A DNA stretch of 64,000 nucleotides, from the NCBI RefSeq assembly GCF_040412425.1, contig NC_089761.1, forward strand, positions 31,340,644-31,404,643, read 5' to 3'. Of the stretch, positions 33,554 to 42,700 are shown in pieces. The position numbers and the translations under genes are program-made. This stretch comes from Macrobrachium rosenbergii. Its lineage: Eukaryota > Arthropoda > Malacostraca > Decapoda > Palaemonidae. Position 1 is the stretch's first letter; each line of letters starts with the position of its first letter. Below the pieces are notes generated by a model. That model was not told where the DNA came from and did not search any database. It worked only from the letters and a program-made list of their open reading frames with translations.

Positions 33554-34237
33554 TTACTTTTTCTCTACCATTGCACGCGAACTAAGTTCAAGTTCTTTAC
33601 TGATACGTGCCGTCTTTCTCTCGCTGTATTTATCAACGAAGTGACCTGTAACATCACCCTGAACACACTCTGGTAACAAATCAAAAAGTCCTTTCAACTT
33701 GTATCCATACAAAGCTTCTGCTGGAGATATCTTAATTGTGTCATTCATCATAGTATTGATACTATATCGCACTTCATCCAAAGATCTGTCCCAATGTGTA
33801 TCGGAACCTCCCACCGTCATGCGCAAAGCTTCGATTACTTTCCGATTCGCCCTCTCACACAACCCATTCGCTTCAGGTCTATACGGGATTATAGATACTT
33901 TCTTTATCCCCAACAAATTAGCAAGACCGTCTAAAGTCTTATTAATAAACTCCCTACCATTGTCTGTGATCAGACATTCTGGAACACCATATCGACAAAT
34001 TATCCCCCTAAAGAACGCTATAGCAACTTCCTCAGCTGATTTGTACTTCAGTGGGAAAATCTCGACAAAGCGAGTCAACTCATCAACAACTACTAATAAA
34101 TGTCTATAACCATAAGCGGACTCTGAGAAGTTACCCAGAATATCCATATGCACTCTCTGAAACGGCCTATGGTATGGGATATGAACCCAAACGACACGAC
34201 ACTGTCGTCGCTGGCTTATTCGCATTGCAAATAGCAC
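33554..34237 (-). CDS. Integrase catalytic core of the retroelement
   Basis: A 227-codon frame with the rve-type RNase H fold. Catalytic residues are Asp32 in VHMDILGNF (34142-34144), Asp92 in CLITDNGREF (33962-33964) and Glu128 in NGLCERANRK (33854-33856). Spacing between the second and third is exactly 35 residues, the D,D35E signature. Other family landmarks are LLVVVDELTRFVEIFPL and the SPAEALYGYKL motif after the core. The enzyme would process LTR ends and join them to host DNA in the nucleus. The zinc-binding N-terminal part is in a different frame just upstream and the GPF module in another just downstream, but no catalytic residue is lost. Confidence 0.93.
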   Translation of the reverse strand: MLFAMRISQRRQCRVVWVHIPYHRPFQRVHMDILGNFSESAYGYRHLLVVVDELTRFVEIFPLKYKSAEEVAIAFFRGIICRYGVPECLITDNGREFINKTLDGLANLLGIKKVSIIPYRPEANGLCERANRKVIEALRMTVGGSDTHWDRSLDEVRYSINTMMNDTIKISPAEALYGYKLKGLFDLLPECVQGDVTGHFVDKYSERKTARISKELELSSRAMVEKK

Positions 34238-34406
34238 ACTTCTTCACAAAGGCTTCTACTGCGGAAAACATATTTTCCAAAAGAACTTTGACCCTGACGT
34301 TTTCATACGTCTTGTCTACACCCAAATGAGGAGAACCAAATTTACAATGTACAATGTCTAGAACTTGTGGTACTAGACTCTGGCACGATGATTTGTGTAA
34401 TCTCAC
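34167..34406 (-). pseudogene. Integrase N-terminal zinc-binding domain
   Basis: This frame contains His20-X6-His27-X29-Cys57-X2-Cys60 (VHCKFGSPHLG ... VKKCAICNANK), the HHCC zinc finger of retroviral and Ty3/Gypsy integrases. It overlaps the catalytic-core frame by about 70 bases in a different register, so a frameshift lies near 34235-34250. Confidence 0.88.
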
Positions 34407-34409
34407 CCA

Positions 34410-34830
34410 TGCTTCGAGTACTTCGCAAGTTATACTTAACTTTTCTCACCAATAAATTATTCTCCAACTCTAGACCAGAAAAGGCAACTTATACCCTTTC
34501 TTCGGAGAAACTCCTTAAGAAATGCCTTAGCATCTGACAACAATTTATCTTCATCTTGCTTTTGTTCCAGCAAGCCTATGTCCCAAGTGACATTTTCACC
34601 GTAATATAACACACTGCGTTACTCTCACTATCACGAATAACAATCTCCCGAGACTGCCGACTCACTATTTCTCCCCGAAGTATGCACTGTAGGAACGTGT
34701 ATGTCCTCTACATGCGATCTCTCAGAACTACTAATATCAGAGACATTAGACACCAAACATTTACTCTCTTCTCCCACACAGGATTCGGTGTGTATTTCCT
34801 CATCCTCGACCGGAAAATATCTGCTCAATG
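34410..34830 (-). pseudogene. RNase H to integrase connection, broken
   Basis: After RNase H the minus strand keeps a 65-codon acidic frame (34631-34828; Asp/Glu/Ser-rich, e.g. FPVEDEEIHTE), then interrupted sequence up to the integrase zinc domain. Such acidic linkers are common between RNase H and integrase in this group. There is no catalytic motif. Confidence 0.6.
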
Positions 34831-35195
34831 CATCTGCAACTACATTATGCTTACCTTCAATGTATTTGAGGTTTGCATCAAAATCTCAATGTTAGGAACC
34901 AACGTGCTCTCTTGGCGACAAATTTGGCTTATTAAAAGCTCTAACAACGGTTGATGATCTGTAAAAATCTCAACTTTATTTCCAACAACAACATCTTAAA
35001 ATGAACAAGGCTAGAGACGACTGCGAAAGCCTCCTTGTCCACAACTGACATCAGCCTTTCGTTACTACCACGCGTTTTGAACTTTCTGCTATAAAAGCAA
35101 TTGGGTGTAATTTCCCCTCAAATTTCTGCATCAAACACGCACCTATACCTTCCTGACTCGCGTCAGTCACTAAGGTGAACGGTTGACTAAAATCT
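34820..35195 (-). pseudogene. RNase H domain of the retroelement, broken
   Basis: Two matching ends are seen. PFTLVTDASQEGIGACLMQ (catalytic Asp at 35162-35164) is the canonical start, and YIEGKHNVVADALSR (ending near 34820) is the canonical end of Ty3/Gypsy RNase H. Between them stops and register changes occur, several beside homopolymers. The domain degrades RNA in RNA-DNA hybrids during reverse transcription. Confidence 0.87.
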
Positions 35196-35514
35196 GAAAC
35201 TTCAAAACTGGTGGGTTCACCAAAGCGTTCTTAAGCTTCTCAAAAGCTAATTGTTGACTATCACCCCAAACAAACTTAACGTCTTCTCGTAACAAATCTG
35301 TCAATGGAGACGCTATTGTAGAAAATTCCGCACAAAACGGCGAAAGAAACCTGACATACCTAGGAACGAACGAATCTGTTTCCTGGTTTTGGGAACTGGA
35401 AAATTCACAATGGCTTTAACTTTCTCATCATTCACTCTAACTCCTCTTTAGAGATAACATGTCCTAAATAGACAATTTTTCTCTTCAGAAACTCACATTT
35501 GGCCAATTTGACCT
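35196..35514 (-). pseudogene. RT thumb/connection region, broken
   Basis: The minus strand reads KCEFLKRKIVYLGHVIS (YLGHVIS at 35450-35470), the block that follows the palm in Ty3/Gypsy RTs. Then, across register changes, come segments resembling RSFLGMSGFFRRF and SPLTDLL. Stops occur shortly after YLGHVIS. Confidence 0.82.
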
Positions 35515-35943
35515 TTAACCCAGCGAACCGTAATCGCTTAGGACTTCTTTTAACACCTTTAGATGTTCTTCAATTGTATCTGTGCATATGAGAATATCAT
35601 CCATGTACACAAACACCGACTTTCCTAACAAGCCATGAAGCACTGTGTTAACCAGTCTAGTAAATGTTATTGGGGACCCTTGTAATCCAAAAGGCATCCT
35701 ATTAAACTCGTAATGTCCCTTTGGTACCGAAAATGCTGTATATTTACGGCTACTCTCACAAAGGGGAACTTGTAAAAACCCTTGCATAAGATCTATAGAT
35801 GAATATATATTCTTGCCACCGATCTCAACAAACAAATCAGGCAAACAAGCTACCGGATATCTATCTGGGCATGTTTTTTCATTCAATTTACGAAAATCTA
35901 CACAAACTCTGATACTACCGTCTTTCTTAGGAACTGCAAGCAA
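35515..35943 (-). CDS. Reverse transcriptase palm/fingers of the retroelement
   Basis: A 142-codon frame. In order: LAVPKKDGSIRVCVDFRKLN (fingers), RYPVACLPDL, YSSIDLMQGFLQVPL with first catalytic Asp51, YTAFSVPKGHYEFNRMPFGL, then VFVYMDDILI with catalytic Asp115 and Asp116 (YMDD at 35596-35607). It copies the element's RNA into DNA in the particle. Most Ty3/Gypsy RTs have YIDD, YLDD or YVDD here, so Met is a minor variant. The frame ends in DYGSLG just before the thumb because of a register change. Confidence 0.95.
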   Translation of the reverse strand: MLAVPKKDGSIRVCVDFRKLNEKTCPDRYPVACLPDLFVEIGGKNIYSSIDLMQGFLQVPLCESSRKYTAFSVPKGHYEFNRMPFGLQGSPITFTRLVNTVLHGLLGKSVFVYMDDILICTDTIEEHLKVLKEVLSDYGSLG

Positions 35944-36011
35944 AGGAAAATTAAACGGAGAATTGGACGGTCTGATAATGCCTTCCGACTCCCACTTCTG
36001 AACTTCTTTTT

Positions 36012-36317
36012 CTACTTCTTCTCTGATCTAAAAGGAATTCGATATGCTGGAATATATATGGGATTTGTACCCTTTTCTAGGCGGATTGAATGTTCTAAAA
36101 CATCTGTAACTCCTAATTTATCTCCCTTCAAAGCAATGATATCTAGATATTCTTTCAACACTTTCTCTACTTTATCTGAATATTCAGGATAATCAACTTT
36201 AGCCAAGTGTTCATGTAGAACCTGACTTCGGAACTGTTGCTCCTCGTTAGGAAACATATTCCCGTCTCCACAAAAACTCACTAATTTATGCCTCTTCATT
36301 AAACTCTTCAAAATCAA
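36012..36317 (-). pseudogene. N-terminal part of RT with upstream linker
   Basis: A 101-codon frame ends with VLEHSIRLEKGTNPIYIPAY followed by RIPF, the block (I.L..G..PI....YR.P) that opens Ty3/Gypsy RTs. The upstream residues (VEKVLKEYLDIIALKGDKLG) match the preceding helix. The join to the palm frame is broken at about 35950-36012. Confidence 0.9.
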
Positions 36318-36543
36318 TTACATAAGTACCCTTGTGATATTTTTTCACTGAGTCTTGATAGCTAACTAATTCTACTGAAGTCACGCCTGCGACTGAAATT
36401 TCATTCACTGACACCGTACTCACAACGTCTTTGAGTTTCTCGGTTCCCTCAACAACGCACACTTGAGAAGGAAACTTTTTCTCTTTCAGCGACACTTTAA
36501 CTAATGTAGGAACTCGCGGTTGCAATTCAACATCTTCCAACAA
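36286..36543 (-). pseudogene. Protease-RT linker segment
   Basis: An 85-codon frame between protease and RT with no recognisable domain. It overlaps the RT N-terminal frame in another register. Confidence 0.6.
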
Positions 36544-36995
36544 AATCCTTTGAAAGATCTCTGCGGAATATCTTCACTCTCTAATGAATGTGTTACACAT
36601 GTCTCAGACTGTGTCTTAAGTTTCTCACAAGTTTTTTTCCTGTGTATATATGGAACAAAACAACCTGACTCACCTATTGTAATCCCCTGAACTCCCGTAA
36701 GAATGTTGATGTTATGTCGCATACAAGAAGGGTGTCCTAGCAAAACCATTTCACCTAAGGCTAATCCTTCTATGACCAAAAATGATTCTACTATTGTCTT
36801 TCCACCGATACAAAGCGTAAGAAATGACGAACCTAAAATATTCAGTTTCTCGCTTGTACATCACACACTGTCTCACTAGAAGGACTAATTTGCACTCTGG
36901 AAACCTCGAGTGAAAAAGGTCAGCATTTACTAAGTTAACTGAGCTACCAGAATCAATGAAAATAGAAATTTCATTGCCATTAGAGAATCCACGTA
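36501..36995 (-). pseudogene. Retropepsin-type protease, broken
   Basis: On the minus strand ISIFIDSGSSVNLVN is read at about 36930-36970, with the active-site Asp-Ser-Gly-Ser at 36943-36954. This is an aspartic protease that works as a dimer to cut Gag-Pol. The C-terminal half lies in a different register (36501-36779; LGEMVLLGHPSCMRH resembles the hydrophobic LLG/ILG block near the protease end). The frame breaks at about 36800-36900. Confidence 0.85.
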
Positions 36996-37064
36996 CAATC
37001 GGCCTGGAGGTTCAGTAGTGACTCTACGACCTGATTAGTCATTATCCTGTGTCTGTTTTCGAAC

Positions 37065-37409
37065 TTATCTTGTGAAAATTCTGCTGTTCCTTTGTGTATC
37101 TAGAACTTGCATCATGTGGAATTCTCCTGTCATATCTAGAAAAACCTCCTGACTTCCTGAATAATCTCTACTCTTTGTGGCTGGGCAAAATCTCCATCCA
37201 TGATCTGAAGATTTGCAAACTGAACAATATCTCACTCTGCAATTTGATTTACTATGGCCTATTTTATCACAATTGAAACAACGTATCGTTGTGACTGATC
37301 TCTCTGGAATTTTCTTCGATTCTACTCGTGCACATGTCTTCGCTGTTGCATCATTTCCCGAATGCGGGCGACTATCATTATTCTGTGGTTTGGAAACCGC
37401 AGCTGACAT
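37065..37409 (-). CDS. Nucleocapsid part of gag with two CCHC zinc knuckles
   Basis: A 114-codon frame starting at ATG. It has two C-X2-C-X4-H-X4-C knuckles: CFNCDKIGHSKSNC (residues 44-57, 37239-37280) and CSVCKSSDHGWRFC (62-75, 37185-37226), four residues apart, preceded by a basic Lys/Arg stretch. These bind and package the RNA genome. It follows the capsid frame in another register; a stop and a register change separate them at about 37430-37460. Confidence 0.93.
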   Translation of the reverse strand: MSAAVSKPQNNDSRPHSGNDATAKTCARVESKKIPERSVTTIRCFNCDKIGHSKSNCRVRYCSVCKSSDHGWRFCPATKSRDYSGSQEVFLDMTGEFHMMQVLDTQRNSRIFTR

Positions 37410-37455
37410 CTTTGCACCTCCTGTACAAAACTACTGTCCAGTGTCGGGCATTTTG

Positions 37456-38061
37456 CTAGATTTTGTTAATCTGTGCAAACAAAAAGGATTCGTCTGTATC
37501 CTGATCAATTCTCTTATCAAAACTATCTACAATTACATCTGGGACCGACGTTAAAAGGCAAGCAAAGTGTAACAATCTTTCAAAATTATCTAAGGAGATA
37601 TTATTTCCAGTTACCCATGGAGAACCTATTATAGATTTCTTTAACTCAACTACTGCATCAAATAAATTCGCACTGTATGTGACTAGTGAATCATTGCCCT
37701 TCTTTATTTTGAGAAACTCTCTTAAAATTCGAACTGCATTCACGTTGAACTCCGCCATAAGTAGCTCGTAGAAATTTCTGCAGTTCATTCCAAGTTTGCA
37801 CCTTCTGAACCCGAAACTGCGTGCTCGTTTCCCAATATCTCCTTTATCTAAATCCAGAAATGATTTAGCCTCTGTTAAAGCTTCAGCGCCATTCGTAATT
37901 TTCTTGGAATTCAGATAATTGTTCACTGACTCAATGAAAGTTTCTATATTTTGGGTTAGCTTTCCGTCAACTAGCCCTTTAAAATTTGTAATTCCCGCGC
38001 TAATGTTCGTCACTTTATGCACCACAATTGATTGGGATGTGCTTGCTGCATCGTCCGGCAT
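37456..38061 (-). CDS. Gag capsid region of the retroelement
   Basis: I start at the ATG at 38059-38061 (MPDDAASTSQ). An open frame extends 68 codons further upstream without a good start and crosses the leader. The ~202 residues are helix-rich (TQNIETFIESVNNYL, NFYELLMAEFN, LLHFACLLTS), as in Ty3/Gypsy capsids. The protein would build the particle. The frame ends at 37456 just before the zinc-knuckle frame, beside an A run. The identification rests on position and composition more than on a diagnostic motif. Confidence 0.75.
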   Translation of the reverse strand: MPDDAASTSQSIVVHKVTNISAGITNFKGLVDGKLTQNIETFIESVNNYLNSKKITNGAEALTEAKSFLDLDKGDIGKRARSFGFRRCKLGMNCRNFYELLMAEFNVNAVRILREFLKIKKGNDSLVTYSANLFDAVVELKKSIIGSPWVTGNNISLDNFERLLHFACLLTSVPDVIVDSFDKRIDQDTDESFLFAQINKI

Positions 38062-38195
38062 TTTGTGAGTAATCACACGCCCTGAGCGTAACAATATAAA
38101 AAGAGAAACCAAAAAGAACACTAGAGAAAGGCACAAGTTACCCCCTCTAAAAGAAGAACAGAAAACGGCGTTCTGCGAACTTACGAGAATGGGGT

Positions 38196-38204
38196 ACTTA
38201 CCAG
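38196..38204 (-). promoter_or_regulatory. Candidate splice donor in the element leader
   Basis: The minus strand reads CTG|GTAAGT, a near-consensus 5' splice site, 135 bases upstream of the gag ATG. In errantiviruses env is made from a spliced RNA, and this donor with the acceptor-like site at 32645-32647 would give such an RNA. Inference. Confidence 0.4.
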
Positions 38205-38675
38205 TTTTGAAACAGAAAACGAAGTACCTATCTCTCAACAGAGCTGTGTAAGCCTGTGACGTCACCTACTCGACGCGAAGCAAAAAGACACCCAGCGCGT
38301 TTCTAGTTGAATCATCACTTTGCGTAATTAACTCACAATCGCCACTATTCACACTTATTTGGGTATTTTGTTAACCCCAAAATTGCTCTAGAGATCATCC
38401 AGATCTATTTCACAACTCCCCACTCCCAGTACTCGAATAGAAACGGAAAAAAGGAAAGGTTCCCCGCATTTCACACGTAATCACGACCTACTCAGTCATT
38501 CAACACTGACCCGTCGCCTTAGCTCTTAGGTGAAGTCGCCTATGCCTTGGGCATCAACGTTACCAATTAGTCTATTAGCAATCTCCCTCTTTCGCCATCA
38601 CTAAAGACGTTAAAATCATGCTGCCACCAATTAAAATCAAAAGACACCCGCTGCCAACCATTTCATTCAGACACG

Positions 38676-38685
38676 GCTGCCACCA
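38676..38685 (-). other. Candidate primer-binding site, tRNA-Leu type
   Basis: On the minus strand TGGTGGCAGC follows directly after the 5' LTR end (...CCTGAATAAA). It is complementary to the CCA-bearing 3' end of tRNA-Leu (AAG/TAG type, ...GCTGCCACCA), with continuing partial match beyond. Two similar TGG(T)TGGCAGC words lie just inside, near 38651-38660 and 38620-38630. Confidence 0.6.
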
Positions 38686-38748
38686 TTTATTCAGGAAACG
38701 GGGGGATATGAACGTTCGCTCACGGCAACACTTACATCTATTTTTCTC

Positions 38749-38810
<62 letters not shown>

Positions 38811-39805
38811 ATCATCTCTCTCTCTCTCTCTGTGTATCGCCTCTCTCTCTCTCTCATCGTTTTTGAAGTTCACCCACCAATCTCACTCATTCTCACCAAA
38901 TCAATTAAATGGACCATTTAAAGAAACGCAATAGTTTCTACAAAAATAAGTTTATTATTCAAATAACCCAACAAGAAATGAATAAAAAACAAAGCAAAGA
39001 TTAAAATGCATAATAAATGAAATATCGAGTTAGATAACTAAACTCTGAACTGTAAAACACTTTCTGATTAAAGAAGTCTCACTATGGCTAATAGCCTGAA
39101 AATATCCAAACTCACACATACTCCCCAAATCAATAATTAGTCATGTCAAAACCAGTCTACCACATGTTATTCGAACCAGTCCACACTGTCTACCGACATC
39201 TGTCCACAGACATCTGTCGGAAGAATCAAACATGATAGAAAACTCCCAAAATATATGAAATGCAAAACACAATAATGGAAAGTGTAAAATGCATAAGCCA
39301 AGATATGGCAAACGTAACATGACAAAACAATAATATAAAAGAGGTATGAATATTCATATTAAATCTCCCCACACCAGTTCAAAAGTTCATAATGATTAGA
39401 AAATCATGGTAAAAATCACAAGTTCAATTTCTCCCATAAAAACAGAGATTTCAAACTCTACCTTATCTGCCGATTTAAGCCTGGATCCTCTCCAAAGCTA
39501 CGTCTAGACAACTGCAGTTCTATCACGTTAATGAACGATCAAACTCACTTTTAGGGCAGATTTGGCGTAATCTAGATCAAATTAACGCACGTACTCACGA
39601 ATATACATAACACTTCGGAAGATCACCTGACCGGCAATATTGCTGAGGAATCAAACTATTTGTTGAACACAAAGATTTTACCTCGAGTCTCTCGACCTAG
39701 TTCCATCTGACTCCATAAATTCTTTCATCACATCTTAAAGCATTGAAGCTATGAAATGCATATATGTGTCCTTTAAAACTTGTAGCAGCCATATTTTCTG
39801 AAATA
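38686..39805 (-). repeat. 5' LTR (right copy) of the retroelement
   Basis: It matches 30657-31778 throughout, with (CT)n at 38755-38806. Over the ~900 bp beyond the CT region I see about ten one- or two-base length differences, mainly in homopolymers, and very few substitutions. Its outer end is replaced by (AT)n at 39806. Confidence 0.92.
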
Positions 39806-39824
39806 TATATATATATATAATATA

Positions 39825-39869
<45 letters not shown>

Positions 39870-40000
39870 CTGTATATATATACATATGTATACAGTATAT
39901 GTATATATACTGTATATAATCGACATATAGTGTATATACATATATATAAAATATATATAAATATATATATGTATATATATTTATATATATACACATTTAC

Positions 40001-40085
<85 letters not shown>

Positions 40086-40110
40086 TATTTACATGTGTAT
40101 ATATATATAA
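39806..40110. repeat. (AT)n with interruptions, right flank of the retroelement
   Basis: AT tracts with ACTGTATATA-type interruptions; the longest pure part is about 40030-40082. Confidence 0.95.
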
Positions 40111-40400
40111 AATCCGAGAACTTGTAGGCACTATTCAGTTCTAACGATGGCTGAAATACCCAGCAAAAACAAAGCGCTGAATAAAACAACAACATTGAAT
40201 ATAAACACTGAAAAACAACGAAAAAACATCCACCTATGACCATAGTTGAAACCAATATCCCTGTAAACATCGGCGGTACAAGGTAAGGTCATGTCAAATT
40301 CATATAACGAAAACAAATTCCAAACACTTTTTTTTTTTTTTTTTTTTTTGCCGATTTGCGGAGGTGACTGAGATTGGCAAAATAATAGTCTGGGAGACCG
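40111..40400. other. Single-copy DNA with a T homopolymer, no gene seen
   Basis: T run at about 40329-40349. Confidence 0.4.
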
Positions 40401-40404
40401 TTAA

Positions 40405-40590
40405 CTGTAGAAGAAGAATATAGAAGTTAGGCCAAAGGCCAAGCTCTGGGACCTATGAGGTCATTCAACGCTGAAAGGGAAACAGAGTGGAAGGGTCTGA
40501 GAGGTGTAACAGGGGGTTGCAGCTAGGGGCCGAAGGGACGCTGCGAAGAATCTCAAGGTAATGCCTACAATGAACTGCCGGCACCAACCC
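40405..40590 (-). mobile_element. S-family repeat with internal deletion
   Basis: GTTAGGCCAAAGGCCAAGCT, GAGGTCATTCAACGCTGAAA and AGGTGTAACAGGG join directly to GGTTGCAGCTAGGGGCCGAA, so the middle of the element is missing. Confidence 0.85.
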
Positions 40591-40612
40591 CGTGCGACTG
40601 CGTGGCTAGTAC

Positions 40613-40770
40613 CAGAGTTGCCATTTCAGCGCGTTTCGCGCTAAATCTAGCGCGTTTCTGGACAGCCTAGCGCGTTTTTTTCCTATCGGACGCGGCCGCG
40701 CTATTTGTCGCGTTTTAGACACATCTAGCGCGAAATATAGCGCTTTTCCACTGGCCACACGACGGAAGGG
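40613..40770 (+). mobile_element. Possible end of a hAT-type DNA transposon
   Basis: CAGAGTTGCCA at 40613 resembles hAT terminal repeats. It is followed by a subterminal region dense in AGCGCG/CGCGCT motifs (about ten in 130 bp), as in transposase-binding regions. No second terminus (TGGCAACTCTG) is seen nearby. Confidence 0.35.
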
Positions 40771-41143
40771 TGGGCCATGTTTGCTGTTAGATGTTGTACA
40801 CAACAAGATACTTTTCCTTTGCTTTAAAGCAATGATTTCAGTCCTGGGTATCAACTGCAAGCTTACGAGGCCTAAGGTGGTTAACTAAGGTCCCTGAAAT
40901 TCGCGGATAATTTCTGCCCTGACGCTTATAAACGATAGTAATGGATTTGTATTGGTAATGAACTATAAATAGAACATTATAATTCTTGTTAATGAACTAT
41001 TAATCGAATATTATAATTCCAAAATTTTATTTTTTGGATATTCAGCTTTTTATGACTGTATTGTATAATGGAATTATTTCTCTACAGAAAATCAAAATCT
41101 GTTAACAGGAAAACAGTAATATTGTAAAATGTGTAGCCTCAAG

Positions 41144-41145
<2 letters not shown>
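40771..41145. other. AT-rich single-copy DNA, no gene seen
   Basis: Repeated AATGAACTAT(A/T)AAT and ATTATAATTC words near 40955-41020 mark a small duplication. Confidence 0.4.

Positions 41146-41148
<3 letters not shown>

Positions 41149-41233
<85 letters not shown>
41149..41233. repeat. (AT)n microsatellite
   Basis: Uninterrupted AT dinucleotides. Confidence 0.95.
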
Positions 41234-41236
<3 letters not shown>

Positions 41237-41640
41237 GTCTCTCAATACCTAACCAGTAACGTACTTTCTAAAATTCCTCTTTGAGAAGGCGACAGTGAGA
41301 CCTCGACCATAGGACTATGACAACGCAAGACGATTCCCTGCATAGTCCTGTTCTCTGGTCACAGAATATAAAAAGGAATAAAATACGACTCAGGGGCTTC
41401 CCCTCTTTCCCCCCTCCCCCCAAATCTCTCCAATCCTTCATAAAACCTGCCGGAATCCTCGTAAAAGCTGTCGCGAGGTGTTGTGGCGACTTTAATTCCC
41501 ATTCAGTCTCGCATTAGTCGGCGAATTGCTGGCGACTCCGCCACAGTATGGCGCGATTACTCCGTCGCAGCGATCAGTCTAGTCAGGCAAACTCTTTCCT
41601 CAATGAATAAATTAGTTTTCCGATAAATAACTGATACTGA
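41234..41640. other. Single-copy DNA, no gene seen
   Basis: A GC-balanced stretch at 41460-41590 (TTGTGGCGACTTTAATTCCC) is complex but has no coding signature. Confidence 0.4.
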
Positions 41641-41644
41641 AATT

Positions 41645-41760
41645 AGAATCTAAAATTTGGGCCAAAGGCCAAGCGCTGGGACCTATGGAATCATTTGGCG
41701 CTGAAAGGGAAATTGAGAGTGAAGGTACTAGGCCCCTACGGAGATAATTAGGGAACCTCT
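41645..41760 (-). mobile_element. S-family repeat, tail-side part plus head remnant
   Basis: AAATTTGGGCCAAAGGCCAA, GCTGGGACCTATGGAATCAT and TTGGCGCTGAAAGGGAAATT, then a jump to CCCCTACGGAG (head end). Confidence 0.8.
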
Positions 41761-41984
41761 GACGTGAGCTCCAAAGTAATGGAAAACAAAGGAACGCTGC
41801 TGTTGGCAAATCAGTGTCCCGATGTTCGCGTCAGGCTTTTTGCTAAACAGTCATTCGCGGATCGCAGATTGTTTTTTGGTCATTAGAGTGAGCTGGCATT
41901 ACCCCAGTTACCTACCATCGCTATCAGCTCATCGACAAGAGTTGGCTGATACGCCCTGCGGTGCAAAACTGTAATTAAAGTGTC

Positions 41985-42345
41985 GAATGGAATGGAATAT
42001 AGATTGATTTATAGATTTTAGGCATACATGACAAGCACTGGGGCAACTAAGGCCATTCAGCGCTGAAACAGAAATTGACAGTAAAAGTTGGAAAGGTGTA
42101 ACAGGAGGAAAACCTTTGAGGTCATTCAGGGCTGGAAAGGAAAGTAGGTAGGTTTGAAAGATGTAACTAGAGGAAAGCCTCAAAGCAGTTGCACCATGAA
42201 ACAATCGTTAGAAGAGGGTGGATAGCGAGACGGAAGAAATATATGAATGGAGGTACAGCAAAGAGAATGGAAAGGGTCGCAGGTAGGGGCCGAAGGGACG
42301 CTGCAAAGAACCTTTAGTAATGCCTACAGTGCACCGCATGGCGCT
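41985..42345 (-). mobile_element. S-family repeat with internal partial duplication
   Basis: The GCTGAAA...GGAAATTGACAGTAAAA segment occurs twice (about 42060 and 42125; GAGGAAAACCTTTGAGGTCA then GGAGGAAAGCCTC... after a second GAAAGATGTAAC). GGAGGTACAGCAAAGAGAAT, GCAGGTAGGGGCCGAAGGGA and GTAATGCCTACAGTGCACCG follow. Confidence 0.8.
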
Positions 42346-42569
42346 CGGTTATCGATTACGCAGCGCCTGTATAGGCAAGGTTATCCAAAACAAAAGCCAT
42401 GCGTGTCATATTGGGATGTACAATGAGTACCAGGATAGAGTTAATGAGAATGGAATTAAATCTGCCTAGTGTTGTTAACCGTATTCGAGAAATTGTCTCC
42501 ATTGCTGTTGTTCGAACGACAAGAAGAGGGGAAAGAAGTATGGGAATGATAATCGTAAAGTTATCAGGA

Positions 42570-42700
42570 ATTTAATATTGAGTTTAGGCCAAGGGCCAAG
42601 CACTGGGAGATATTGTTGGTATGGTATGGAATGGAATATGAAATTTAGGCTTGAAGTCAAGCACTGGAATCCGAGGGATTATTCAGCGCTTGAGGAGAAT
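42570..42700 (-). mobile_element. S-family tail fragments, two in tandem
   Basis: GAGTTTAGGCCAAGGGCCAA and, 70 bp later, AAATTTAGGCTTGAAGTCAA with GCACTGGAATCCGAGGGATT. Only the tail side is present. Confidence 0.65.

Larger units (their letters stand above)
30657..39805 (-). mobile_element. Env-bearing Ty3/Gypsy-type LTR retroelement (errantivirus-like)
   Basis: A ~9.1-kb element on the minus strand. On that strand the order is LTR, candidate tRNA-Leu primer site, gag (capsid plus two CCHC knuckles), protease (DSG), RT (YMDD), RNase H, integrase (HHCC, D,D35E, GPF module), a separate single-pass membrane-protein frame, LTR. RNase H before integrase fixes the Ty3/Gypsy order, and an extra membrane-protein frame after pol is the hallmark of errantiviruses and other env-carrying insect Gypsy elements. 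Frames are interrupted at many places, so this copy as written is not intact, although the LTRs are nearly identical apart from small length differences. The left flank is (AT)n plus 57 bp; the right LTR runs straight into (AT)n. No target duplication can be defined. Confidence 0.93.
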
